From Branchiostoma floridae (lineage: Eukaryota > Chordata > Leptocardii > Amphioxiformes > Branchiostomatidae), in NCBI RefSeq assembly GCF_000003815.2, contig NC_049983.1, forward strand, positions 9,219,470 to 9,283,469: a DNA stretch of 64,000 bases, written 5' to 3'. Of the stretch, positions 33,001 to 45,217 are shown one piece after another. Position numbers and translations under genes: made by a program. Positions within the stretch are counted from its first letter, which is position 1. Each line of letters begins with the position of its first letter. Under the pieces are notes generated by a model, which saw nothing but the letters and a program-made list of their open reading frames with translations, was not told where the DNA came from and made no database searches.

Positions 33001-34061
33001 CCTTTGCACTGGATACCAGATACTACATGTAAAAATTCATCGATTTTTGCTGGAACTTAATTTCGAGCTAGTTTTGATATCTGCCATCTGTCTTACAGTA
33101 TCAATACAGTGGAAACTCATATTCACAGATCATGATTTCACGATGGACTGGTCATAGCGAAAACCGCGGAAATAAAACCACCTTGAATATTCAAGACTCA
33201 TAATAATCCACCCTCACCCTTCGAAGTTCCAAAATGAGGAAGGAATACACTGGTTCTTATACGTAAGGTACTGTAACCATATCCCCTGCCCCCATGATGA
33301 TTACCTGCTCCGTCCTGCGTACACACCCCCTGTGTGGGCCGGGGTGTAACAGGTGCGGTGACGTTATCCTTATAACACTGACAGACACAGGCCGGGCACG
33401 GCGGACAGGAACACACGTTCTGCGGGCACGGCTGTGCACTGTACACTATCTGACACGTTGAACCAACCTACAAACGAGGATAGTATACTATCAAAACACA
33501 AAACAACACAAGTGTGCAACAAACTACACAATGATGTTCAGTCTAGATTCAAATTTATTGGCATACGAACGATCGCGATTACTTTGCAGTGGATGAAAAG
33601 TGTCAAATATAGAACCCACTAATAGTACTGGCATGATCCATATCTAAGTTATGGATCTTTAATTTGCATGTTCGTGACGACAGATATACCGATTTAACCT
33701 AACTACTAAAATGTGGTACCGTAGCAGCTAACAACTGTGCATACTACAAAGTGGCTAGAACACGGAAGTTCCGAAACAAAAAATTCTGCAATCTTCTTTT
33801 TCAACACTGACATTTCTACACATGCCCGAAAATAACAACGTAGGACGATGTACTAAGCGTAGCCAACGTATCGCTAATACTAGGGACCATATTCATATGT
33901 TGTGCCATACATTTGATTACGTACAGCTGCGATAAACAGGTGTCACCCCCTCCGCTTACCTGTGCAGGTTGAAAGGAGGACCCCGTAACGTCCTGACTAC
34001 GGCCTGTCTGCGCTAGTAACGTCGTGAGAGTTCCCGCCAAAATTACCCACCAACATCCCAT
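30093..34061 (-). CDS. secreted fibrinogen C-domain protein (ficolin/FREP-like), 6 exons
   Basis: Exons: 34061-33960, 33467-33305, 32531-32374, 31891-31719, 31395-31233, 30242-30093; 909 nt, 302 residues, phases all consistent. Residues 1-23 form a signal peptide (MGCWWVILAGTLTTLLAQTG). Residues 39-65 are a linker with eight cysteines (CPPCPACVCQC). The fibrinogen domain runs from about residue 94 to 302: GCDVLYKSGVRANGVYTTDP, YCDME.GGGWTVIQKRQ, REFWIGLEHIHRLT, MAFSTPDRDNDRSASNCA, and GAWWFKDCHTSDLNG. The DRDND segment (238-242) matches the calcium site and Cys248/Cys261 the conserved C-terminal disulphide. Such proteins bind acetylated or other glycans and act in innate recognition or in the extracellular matrix. 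No collagen or coiled-coil region is present, so it is not a classic ficolin or angiopoietin, and an orthologue name is not justified. Confidence 0.9.
32329..32364. repeat. (CAAA)n simple repeat
   Basis: Tandem ACAA tetranucleotides directly beside the donor of exon 3 of the fibrinogen-domain gene. Confidence 0.9.
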
Positions 34062-34326
34062 GTCTTAAACATCCATAGTTACTTATATTTCATAAGACTT
34101 TCTTTGACCGTGGTCCTGCACTTGAAGCTCGTCACGGCAGTCTTTCCTTGGCCGATTTTGTTCAGGTACATGTAATTCTATCCCCTTGGTATCCCATACG
34201 CCAACGCGATGGCCCTTTGTTTACAGAGTCATGCTTGTAAACTCAATGTTACACGGCTTGTTCTATGGGGAAGTGTCAAGTGCTAATTGGGTACAGATAT
34301 ATCAATACACAAGGTAATCGTGGAAA

Positions 34327-34700
34327 TGTGGTCTTGTGGTATGGTGACTTAGAATCTAAAGGTTTTGGGTTCGAATCCATGACAGGGCACAATGTTGTGT
34401 AGTTAGCTATAGCAAAGGCGCCTTACACCTATTTCTTCATTAGACTCATGAGGTTAAAATGAGTACCTGGCTTAGGTTAGGGACGTCCCTCTAATACTAG
34501 GTCGTTGAATTGAGGTCCCGCGTTTATTAATAAAAGAGAGTCACTCCTTGAGCATGTAAAAGAACAAACCACACTTGTCGAATAGAGTAGGGGTCCTAAG
34601 CTTCCCGGTGTGAGTGGATCAATTAAATCTGTCCGGATATGAAGCTTGTACTGTTCAGTACAAACCTGGTGTGTTACGCCTTAAAGCGGTTAACCAGGTA
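34327..34700 (+). repeat. tRNA-derived SINE with long tail
   Basis: It has an A-box-like TGGTATGGTGAC (34337-34348) and a perfect B-box GGTTCGAATCC (34368-34378), followed by a body shared with 26764-26835 and a tail shared with 12854-12965. It is placed just upstream of the fibrinogen-domain gene. Confidence 0.65.
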
Positions 34701-35451
34701 TGCAATACAAAACGAAAATACAAAAACTTCCAGAACCAGAATTCGTGTTTGTGTCTTTGATCTAGATCCTAGACTGTAAATCGAAGTAAAAAATGATGTT
34801 AGCTCCTGCCACGATTTAGTTTTTTTCTATTTCAAAATAACGAAAAATAAAACATCCCACTAAACATCTGATTTATTCCTCTGTACATTTACAATACATT
34901 TCCAAATATACAAAACAATACTTTTATTCCTTATTCCATTATTCCACGTAGGTTTCTATAACTTTATTATCTATGCCATTTTGCTACCACCTTAATGTCA
35001 TTTTGGTGGGATCATAGTGGATTCTATCCGAAACGTCTGACCGTTTCCAAAACCATATCCAGTTGCTTGAGTAACTACTTTTTGGTGTAAAATCCCTGGT
35101 TGTTGAATTTATCGTTACATGTCCCCTATTGATGTTCCCGTTCCTACCAACGTAAACATATCTTAACTTATCCTAATGTATACCACCAGTAAACACATAT
35201 TTACAAATACAAAGTCCAGTCTTGGATATAGCTTCATATCTAAGCATGTAATTTTCAAAACAAAGGAGTCACAAGGATAACTGTGCAAGTGTTGTATTTT
35301 AGGGTAGAAGGAAAAGATGCCGCAAAACGCAAATTCATTTCTAGGCATTCGTTCCGTACAAATATGATGACGATCGCACGACCTATGTGACCGCACCCCT
35401 AAGAACACAGAAAGAGGTGGAATTGTCATTATTATTCCTATATTTTTTGTC
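34701..35451. other. intergenic; probable 3' UTR of the Kelch-like gene at its right end
   Basis: Short stretch with no recognisable gene. The part next to 35452 is downstream of the Kelch-like stop codon. Confidence 0.4.
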
Positions 35452-38398
35452 CTAAGTTTGTCCTGCGTGAATGTCTTCCTTGTACATCTGAACAGTGACG
35501 AACCCGTGCCGGTACAACTGGCAGGGTAACTTGTGTCCGACAAACGTCCACTCGTCCTTCTTGGGATCGTAGCACTCGATGCAGTCCAGTGCGGGCCCGT
35601 TGGACTCGGTGACGCCGCCGGACACGTAGATCTTCCCGCCCACCACGCTGACGCCGCAGTTGTCCCGCTTGATGTTCATGTCGGCCACGCGTACGATGGA
35701 GTCGTCAGACGGGTCGTAAGCCTTCACCGTCTTAGAGGAGCCTCCTGGAAACAGATGAAATACCACAGATAAGTCTCAAGTCATCGTTAATGAATGAATG
35801 AATGAAGACCTTTAGTTAATATGGTTAATAATGGTCATCGTTAATAATAGTACATTGGGCAGTAAGTATCCTTGCTGTTTTAGTTGCAGGAATATTTTTA
35901 CATGGATGGGTTGGTAAGCATATTCCTTGTTTCAGGCACCTCCTCTAACACAAACACTCGTTTAGTCCCTTCCAAAAGACCGGTCACTGTGTGGTAGATT
36001 TATGATACGTGATTACTGGCTATTAAAGTCGACACTGTGATTGTTATGACTCTTTGATTATACATTTGTACGTGCAAATTGACGAATGACGTCTCTTTTG
36101 GTCATAAATAAAGGGCGCCATGTCTTCAAAAGACCATCGTCGAAACAGCAACAACTTTGGAACAATGTCTCTCCTTTTTTGAACCTTACATCTAAAACTT
36201 TATCTTTTAGTAACTATATAGCTAGAGTTACGATATTACCGTGACCGACAGCAACAATGGGCAGCAACAATGGTCAGGTGTGTTGCGCAGAAAAATAGGT
36301 GTGTTGCCCATTGTTGCTGTCGGCCAAGGTATGATGTACACAAAATTGTGAGTGCCCACCTAGTAAGTATATCCTGTTGTCCAGTCTGACGGCATGTGCG
36401 CAGGTGTAGTCTATCATGTTCGACTCCACCACACTCCAGGAGTTGTTTTGGGGATCGTAGCACTGCAGCTGCCGGGAGATGTTATACCCGTCGTAGAACC
36501 CTCCAAACACGTAGATCCTGCGGTCGTAGGCGGCCACGGCTGGGCACTTCACCGCGTGGACCAGAGGGGCGAGCCTCTCCCACTTGTCCGTATCGGGGTC
36601 GTACCGCTCCACGTCCTCCAGACACCGTTGGCCGTCGTACCCGCCAATGACGTACACCTTCCCGTCGAGCACCGCGGCACCGTGGTGGTAGCGCGGATGC
36701 AGCATGGACGCGATGGGTTTCCAGACGTTGAGGTAAGACACGTAGCACATGGCGTCTTTTCGTGCCTTGTCGTTTATCAGTCCGCCTGTGATGTAGATGT
36801 CATAACCCGTGGAGACAGCGCTGGAGACTTGAAGATCTTTAGACGGCACGGGACCTAGAGCTCGCCATCTCTGGTGGACTGGGTCGTAGTAGGGCACTTC
36901 CCGCGCCTTGCTCGACCCTTTGAAAGTCTTCTTCTCTCCACACACTACAACCATGACTTCCACACAGTTGCACTTTCGCGGTCGTCTCTGTCTCGTCTTC
37001 ACCGCTCTTCTGTACGTACCCGAGATCTGGAAGGCCCTCGCTTCGTATATCTGTTGGACGCACCCGTCGGAGTTGTACACGAGCGGGTCAAGCGCGATCT
37101 TGGAGATCAGATACTCCGGCGTCACGAACGGCAGACGAACCAGCTCGATCAGCTGATCCAGATCCTGCGATCTACCTTCCCGATCGAACTTGATCCATCT
37201 TATAATCGCCTTGTAGATCTCTTCTTCGTTTTCCGTGTTCAGTTCATCATCGGACAGATAGTCTACAATGTACTGTTTAGGTAGCTGCAGAAACTCCTCC
37301 GTTTTTATGACTTTCGAGAACCGACTTCGGGCCAAGTCTCTCGCTTTTCGAAACAGCGAGTCGCAAGAATGAATCTCAGCAAGCTTACGAATCTCTATAC
37401 AGTTCGAGACGTCTAGGATCCGCTCTAAGAAGGTGAGGCAAGCGTCTTTGACGGGCAAGACTTGTAGTAAGTCGGAGGCTTCGAAGAGTTGGAAGACGTT
37501 GTCGCGTGTGAGGGTGACTTGGCCGGTGTAGGCGTAGTCCAGGTGAAGCTGCATGGTGTCGGCGGGGATGCCTTCCATCTTGATCCGCTCGGCACGGCTC
37601 TCTCTCAGGTTTCCTGCGAACATGGCCGTGAAGTAGGGGCTGCTGGCCGCAAGGACGGCTCTGTGGACAACGTGGCATTTTTAAAGAGTTGGCTATTCAT
37701 CTCATATGTCACTAGTAATGATAGTTGTCTTGGAAAAGCGTGGTAGCTACATTGATGCGTGATAGCGATAGGTAAAACTTTGTCACGTTATTTCGCCAGC
37801 AAAAGAATTCAATCTGTTATCTAATTTTCACCATAAACAGATTCAAGAAATTTGCGGATGTTGGATAGCACCCCCTTCGTGAAAACCCATTCATACAACA
37901 TTAAAGATTTCTCTGTTCTTATGCTCACAATGTGATGTAGGGTTGAATAGCAAAGCTGTCTATAGCATGTTCTTGTGGGAGACTATCCGACTTTGGGATG
38001 TAGATTAAGTTTAGACATCCAAGGAAAGAGTGGAGGTAAAGAGGTAATCGGCGATTTGCAACATTGGCTAAGATTCTCTTTGCTGGGATCGGAAAGATAA
38101 TTTTGACGCCGCAAAATCTAAACTACTTTCTCTATGCTGGGTTCTCATTTCTGCACTTTCCAAGCATAGAAAACCTTAGCCTATGTTGAAAGTCACCAAT
38201 AAAAAAACGCGAAGAACGAGTCTGCAAAGGTTCTTTGACATCTTCAACTCACCGGTGACAGTGGAACTCCTCTTCTTCTACAGCCAGAATGACGTCAGTC
38301 AGTACCTTGAACCCGCGCATGTCATTTAGCGCCTGGAGGATGTCCGCTGCCTGGAACGGCTGGTTGAAGTCCATCCTGTCTGTAGTCGGACTGGGCAT
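35452..38398 (-). CDS. Kelch-like BTB-BACK-Kelch protein, KLHL24/6/35-like
   Basis: Coding exons 38398-38253, 37660-36360, 35744-35452; 1740 nt, 579 residues. The start ATG 38398 has the context CACC and lies 12 bases after a splice acceptor at 38411-38412, so a non-coding exon must exist further upstream. Domains: BTB (about 30-135; DVILAVEEEEFHCHRAVLAA, AMFAGNLRESR, YAYTGQVTL), BACK (about 140-245; IRKLAEIHSCDSLF, IIRWIKFDRE), and six Kelch repeats (about 275-570; DGKVYVIGGYDGQRCLEDVE, RIYVFGGFYDGY, KIYVSGG). Such proteins are substrate adaptors of cullin-3 ubiquitin ligases. The repeat pattern and the C-terminus CQLYRHGFVTVQMYKED resemble the vertebrate KLHL24/KLHL6/KLHL35 group. A one-to-one orthologue cannot be chosen without a tree, so no symbol is given. 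Confidence 0.9.
35850..35995 (-). repeat. SINE body fragment in Kelch-like intron
   Basis: Diverged copy of the body of the SINE at 23700-24004 (shared GGCA, TCCTTGCTGTTT, GGTAAGC and CCCTTCC blocks), without the tRNA-like head. Confidence 0.4.
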
Positions 38399-38812
38399 GG
38401 TGACGGCGTGCTGCAACAAACATGTGGAAAATCCTTCAGTTATAAGAATATCTGTGAATATTTTCATCAAGTTGGTACATTATTGAATAAAGAGACTCTT
38501 TTTACACAACCATTGTTTTATTCACAAAGTTTCGTTGACTGTCACCTTCCAAGAAAATCTGCGTCACCTTTATAATTAACGTTATATGGGTGTTGATTTC
38601 AAGTCGCGTAATTCCAATTTTGGCACAGACATTATGTATAATATCTTGTAGTGACCACCACCCTTTGTCACTGTGGCTACTTTTTGTTTGTAGTCACGGT
38701 GTTGTAGTTTGTTTTTCTTCATGCAAAAACACTAATTATGCGTTCTATAATTAAAGATAACCATTGTGATCACGTCTGTACGGTTCTAAAGATAGAATAA
38801 TCCCTTTCTCCC

Positions 38813-38892
38813 AATGAAATGTTGTGCTGTGTTGTGCTGCGCTGTATTTTGTGTTGCGCTGTATTTTGTGTTGCGCTGTATTTTGTGTTGTC
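38813..38892. repeat. 18-bp minisatellite (GCGCTGTATTTTGTGTT)
   Basis: Three to four tandem copies of a TTGCGCTGTATTTTGTG unit, non-coding, upstream of the Kelch-like gene. Confidence 0.8.
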
Positions 38893-39324
38893 GTCAGAAA
38901 ACGCCATTTAGGCTCCAGTTGGGAGAGAAACACATCAACAGCTGCAGTTATCTCCTAAGTAAATTTAGATGATTGGTGGACAATTGTAAACTCCCCTGAC
39001 AGTCCCCTAACCCTGTATCCTCAATGCTTCTCCATCCCCAAATCTGCTTGGAGCTTCACACTGACGCACACACTTGGGTTGTGAATATTTTCATGCTGAG
39101 AAAATAGCATGTTTACCTTAGCCTGTGTTATTCATCACTATAATTTTTCTGCCATAACACGGCCATTAAATTTCGCTGAGGTGACTTCGGTACAACATGT
39201 AATTCCTGACGACAGGACAGCAATTATGCACGATTTATCGTTTTCGTGAAAGGACAAGACACACGATAGAGGACGGAGCATGTGCAGTATACTAGTACCT
39301 TGGGGCAGTTTTAGGCTAGGGCTT

Positions 39325-39500
39325 CCTACCGATGAAATGGTCGAGTGGGTAGTGTTCATTTTGCAATCGGTAGGTCGTGAGTCCGAGTCAAACGAAAGGC
39401 TTTAAAATGGTACTCGCTGCTTGCACTGTTGAGCAGCTCAGAAGTTGGAAAAGACTATGGTAGCTTAACACAAAGACCACTTAACACCAGTGGACTAGTT
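39325..39500 (+). repeat. probable tRNA-derived SINE
   Basis: The A-box-like TGGTCGAGTGGGTAG (39338-39352) is followed by a B-box-like GTCGTGAGTCCGAGTC (39374-39389), then an unrelated body. It is weaker than the copies at 23700 and 34327. Confidence 0.5.
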
Positions 39501-42500
39501 CACTGCTGTAGTGATTGTATAAAAGTTTTGTGGCCGAGAAACTAAAACAGAGATGGGTGCCACGGTATGCACTACTTGGTGCGGAAAGGACTTCAACTTG
39601 AAATATTTACATTTCCTAACCGGTCATTTTGCGGGAAACGAAAAGTATGATATTCAAGACAACTAACACACACAAAAAAGGAACAGAAATTAGTCATGAG
39701 CATAATTTGTGTAGATTTCTCGATAGATGATTTTATTTTTCGTTCCTGTAAACAGCCCGGTCGGGCCCCGGTTTGGAAATATGACCCTTGCATTCAAATA
39801 GAGGTACACCATACGACCTAGGAGTTCACCATACACACAATTGCAAAAGAAAACAAAACGTGCTCTCAAAACACTTGTGGGGCCTGCAATGTGTGACCTA
39901 CTCTAAAACGTGACGTCTTCTATAGACCAGCAATCGCTGTTTCCTGCCATTTTCTAAGTACATGCTCTTACGTTACTTTGATGTAAGAAAAGGAAAGTCA
40001 GGCAAAAGGGTCCCCATTGTGTTGATGTCTAGTCTGTATGCAAACTCTTTATAACCTCCAATTACCTCCAGAAAGGGAGGAAGNNNNNNNNNNNNNNNNN
40101 NNNNNNNNNNNNNNNNNNNNNNNNNNNNNNNNNNNNNNNNNNNNNNNNNNNNNNNNNNNNNNNNNNNNNNNNNNNNNNNNNNNATTTTTTTCGTGGGTTT
40201 TCATGGATAGCTTTTGTTGTACGGAAGACGTGGTGTAGGGTTAGGCCCCCTAGCCGCATGTTTCCAACATACTCAACATTTCACAAAACATCGCTCCTTT
40301 TTCTGACAGAAGTTCGTATATATGATTTCCTTTTCATGTGCTACAAAAATCTGGCGCACTTGACAACATAACAAACGAAGCTATATAACGTGTTATGGCT
40401 TTACCAGGACAGCTATTCTCGTCAACAATCTTACATCTTTGCCTCCCTCACCAGAAATGGTTCACAGAATCCTTTGACTACGCACGCCCCCACTGTTGTC
40501 ATGTGCCGTGGCTATTTTAGTAGAAGGCGGGGTCTAAGTCAATATTTCCCCTCGCGCGATACACACTTTACCGAGTGAAAAGACTTAATAAACACTACAT
40601 GAAAAAGCCGGGCAAACAATGAGTGGCCGTCACAGAAGGCTGCCAAATGGCGTGCAGAAGTCAATATTTCTGTAGGGCATTTTTAGAACAATGTTCGTCG
40701 TTTACCAAACGTGGTTTCCCGTCCTTTTCTACATGTAATAGGTTAGGTATTATCTGTGTATATGACAAACACTGCTCGTCTTTTCTCTTCGCTGATCCCA
40801 TTGAAGAATGAAGAAAGACCCTCGGGTGAAGGTGCAGAAGCAGGCGGAACAAAAGACTGTTGGCCCCGGTTGCTACCCACTCGTGTGCGCCTGAATCGCT
40901 CTGTCAGAGATTGGTGTTTGTATGTGCACACGTCATTATGTACAGACCATGTTTTCTGTACATAACGTTACATATCGCACAGTAGCTTGGTGATATAGGG
41001 GGTGTGGGTGGACCAATGGCCTGGTTATCTTTCTTGGGCAGTCAGATTTAATTTACTAAGGCTTTGTAATAGACTAAGGCTTAGAAAAATGCTATGTACT
41101 GCACTAGCCGAATGCCTGTGGCATCACGCCACCATACTCCTTCAATATACAGACAGTCCGTGTTCTCTGTATACCGTACATGATAGGGTCAGGGTGTCAC
41201 GATATAGAACAAGGAACGTTATAGGGTGGGAATGGTCTTGATTTTTCTTTAGGACGATCAAATCTAATGCTAAGACGCTGAAATTTCAGGAAGAAAAGCG
41301 TGGATTTGTCAGTCTTATTACAGTACATTAAGAAATGCATTTGGCGTTAAGAAACGAACCACGTGCACCTCCCAGACTCCTATCTTTCCTTGAAATGTCA
41401 CACTTTCTCAAGATTCGTAAGATTTAAAAAGAGAGGAGAAATTATCATTTGTATATCTTTTATAAAAGGTATAATTGCTGTCTCATGCTGTTGTGAAAAT
41501 GTTGGACAAACAGCTGGGCCGTCACGAGAAATTGGTTCTGTTTGAAGGTTCACAGGTGGCACGACTGCCCTGTTAGTCATGTGCATCAGACAAACCAAGA
41601 CAATTGTTTGCCACGGATTTTTTTCACGCGTTGAACTTCAACTATGGGTTCGTTGCAACTGCTAACGTTACACCGTTGTCGTAATTTTAGCACAACAATT
41701 CAATCTCTAAGATTGCAGGAGATGGGTTTGTGCCAAATGTCACAATTTGTCAAACACACGTTTTCCCTCCATTCAATGATGACGTTTGTTTTCCAAGTTC
41801 AATGCACGTTTAGAAAACCCCCTTTAAGCTCAGTAAACATCTCAAACACAATAGAACAAACACTATGACCTTCTCCGTACAACAGGACTCGGCATGTAAA
41901 CAATGTTATTTTAAGTGGACTACTGAAAGTGGTACGTCATAGCAAAAATATTCACGTTGTCAGTGCACCTATCATTGCCATGTGGTCGATGTTCACGATT
42001 TGTAAATATCTAATCTACTCAAAATCCAACAGCGTAACGCTAATGCTGTATCTAAGGTACCCAAGCGATGCTTCGGGAATTAGATTTGGAATTTGTACCT
42101 TTGTATACTGTACACGTTTCACTGGGATTTGCTAGCATTAAAATTATCATCGGTTCACGTTCGACACCTTTTCTTGTTTTCCCCAAGCCACATGAAAACA
42201 TACTATCGGGTCATTCGGCGTCAAAAGGCAAAACAACCGCCTGACAGAAATCGATCCAGTGAAATCCTATACTTTAAAAAGGCCCTAGGCGTACACAACA
42301 TGTATATTTTCCCCCAACAGTGATTCGCTATATCCACAGGTACAAGACAAACAAGGTAACTCACCTGAAAATCACCTGTCGCGAGCAATGAAAACAGGGC
42401 ACCTGTGATTCCTGGATGGTGTAGAAAACACAGAAGGAAAGTGTTTCTTTGTCATTTCACTCCCGGACCTTAATTTGACGAGCTAGCTCCTTGAGTTGTA

Positions 42501-45217
42501 TCTCTTAAGGGCCCGGGACCCCCTCAACAAAGCACTGGCCAGCTGCGAAAATGTACCGAGGCAGAGGTCACCTGTATTATCGCCTCACCAGCCAATGGCT
42601 GACGAGAACGTCGGTCACGTGAGCGAGATGTCAACCCAACCAGGTAAGAAAACCTCTGTTTCAGGTGTCCCGCTTGTGTTTTGAGAGGTAAGAACAGAGA
42701 CTGCTGTATCCACTTCAGACAACACTCCCTCTGATAAAAACACTCTAATTTGCTTTGCAAAAGTAACCAGCGCCTTTTGGTAGTCTTGACTGACAGCTTG
42801 TCTTGGCCCCCTCCCAAGAGTAGTATGCATAACAAATACATTATATTTAATCCTGGGAGACTGCAAGACTGGCGCACTGTGTAATTGTCATTCTTTGTGT
42901 CTTACACACATGTAAAAACCAACACAATCATCGCTTTTCACTCGTAATTAGCAGGCTGTTTCAAATGGAGTAATTGATTTTAAATTGGTTTATGGCGAGG
43001 TTCGGAGGTGATTTCACTGGTCTATGACGTCATGCAGGTGTCCCGACCACTTCTGGATCCTTCTCCACTTTCTGTTTCAAGGGCCTCTAGAAACACGTCT
43101 CCACCCGGTCCTTATGTACTACTTAAGAAAATGATGAAATGAAAGCCACATTTATTTGATTAGTTGGTTCCCGGATTTTTCAGAAAAATATGGAGTGACA
43201 GGGCGAAAATTATTATTTACAAAAAGTCTGGGCTGGTGTTAAACAACATAAACATAACAGCAAGAAAATAAACACTACAACACTATCACTGCACAGCAGG
43301 TTCACTTCTTTTTTTCAAAATTATGAAAAAATTCTTAATGTATATAATTCAAATGTATGTACTTCATTAATGAAAAATCTCACTACAACGATAAATGTAA
43401 CCACATTTGAAGGAACTTATAAAGTTCAACTTACTATACTAGAAAATTGTTGAATTGCTGAATGGAAGGTGTGGTGAATTTGTTTTTTCATTGCTCGAAA
43501 AATAAAAGGGCAGGCAATTCCGAGAACCAAATGATTTGACTGGTGTGACCTTAGCAATTAGAATAATTTGCCACGGGAGTTTGGCGACCATACAGGGTAT
43601 GATCATAAATGTTACTCTTAATCCCCTGGCCATTCATTTGCCCTGAATTTGTCAAATTCTAGTGTCCATAACCCCTCAGGAAGGCCTTGTAAACATGTAA
43701 CAACGGAGTAAATAAAGTAAGAACACAAGGCCAGCTAGCATGCAGTAATTTTCTTTAATCACTCTCACAATCAGGAGACCTTGTGCAAACGTGTTATTCT
43801 GTTGAAGGCCCAAAATAAAGACAAACTCTTAAGAATGAAAAGGCTGTAATAGAGAACTATGTCCAGCTTACAAATAAATTATAAAAAGTATGGGCAGATA
43901 AAGTCCCAAAGTAATAAATAAAAGTATCAAATTACCTTCTGCATACAGCACAACACTTCACGTATTTAGTGTTTACATGCTCCTAATTCAGACTACTATA
44001 AATGACTGGAAAAGACTTTCAGAAAAATCTTTATTCTTTGTAAAAGACCAACATCACAAATGTATTAATTTTCTTCGATCTCTATCAAGTCTGGCAAAGG
44101 CCATATCTCGCAATTGTGTAAAGAGGTAGATCAAAATACTGGTTTCAATACAAAATAGATCTTAGCACCTAATAGTATACCCTGGGTAAAAAGCTTTGAT
44201 GAATGAATGAGGTCTGTTTCTTCAACACATCACAGATTCTGACATACTAGCACACACATCATTAGAATGCATTGTTAAATATTAGAAACACTGCAAATAA
44301 CCTTGAGTAAAATTTGTAAAATGACAATTCTTCCCAATTTGCTTCTCTTATCTATAGCAAAAACTTTTCTCTCCAAGTTATAAAATATGCTGCCTATATG
44401 GCCAGTGAGTGATCCCTAATGACTAAATCTACAATTATTAACCTTTTTAAAAGTTAAGGATTAGAAGAGAAAGAGGGAAAGAATGGACAGTTGAGGTATT
44501 CATTACAGGTACACTGTCAAATGACAGTACTGTTAAATTTTTTATCATCTATTCCCTGAAGTTTTAATTTATACTTTTTGTAACATTTCATTATTCAATA
44601 TTCTTAAAAGTTGCATTTCAAAAAGTTGTTAAGATTTATTGCCGTTATTCTTTAACTAACACAGATCATCCACTATACCTTGCAAGTAGGTCACCCCTGA
44701 GGTAGTGATTTCACTAACATTATACAAAACTTTGTTACAATTAAAACATTTGCAAGCTTGCCGTTTTCTTCAAACCACAAGCTGATTCAGGCCTGATATT
44801 TGCATTGTTATTAAAAAAAAAGAATAATATTGGCTCGAGATATTCTTTTGGACCATAAAACAGAAGGCAAGAAAACTGGCCATCCTTCTATCCTAAAATG
44901 TTGTATTCTATATTTACAAATTATGTCATACCTGGGTCATGATAACGTTTGATACGAGTGTTCTGGACCTAGTGATAAAAAGCTGTATCACACAGGTTTC
45001 AAATTTTTATCACACAGGCTTCCATTGAATAAATTGATCATACTCTGCACTCGTCGAGTGCGACGTGATTGAAAAGTCAAATACCTGATTCTGACGTTGG
45101 AATTGCTGCTGTAAGAATTTTTGTTTGAGGGCACCAATTTGCAACACAGTGTATTCTGCATCACCCTCGGTCCCAGCCCTTCCCTGGGTCGGATCTCCAT
45201 ATATGTGTGAGTACACT
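39501..45217. other. long intergenic region with an assembly gap
   Basis: AT-rich DNA between the Kelch-like gene and the transferase gene. It holds a 100-N gap at 40084-40183. It should include the untranslated first exon and promoter of the Kelch-like gene and the 3' UTR of the transferase gene (near 45000-45217), but neither boundary can be fixed by eye. A possible short plus-strand exon at 42594-42642 is discussed as a finding. No other gene was recognised. Confidence 0.5.
40084..40183. other. assembly gap (100 N)
   Basis: Exactly 100 N, an unsized scaffold gap. Confidence 0.95.

Noticed and set aside
34337-34378. True tRNA gene
   Set aside because: A and B boxes are present but no acceptor stem or cloverleaf closes; it is a SINE head.
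36394-37284. Plus-strand open frames of 82-154 residues
   Set aside because: They are antisense shadows of the Kelch-like coding exon, whose GC-rich codons leave the opposite strand open.
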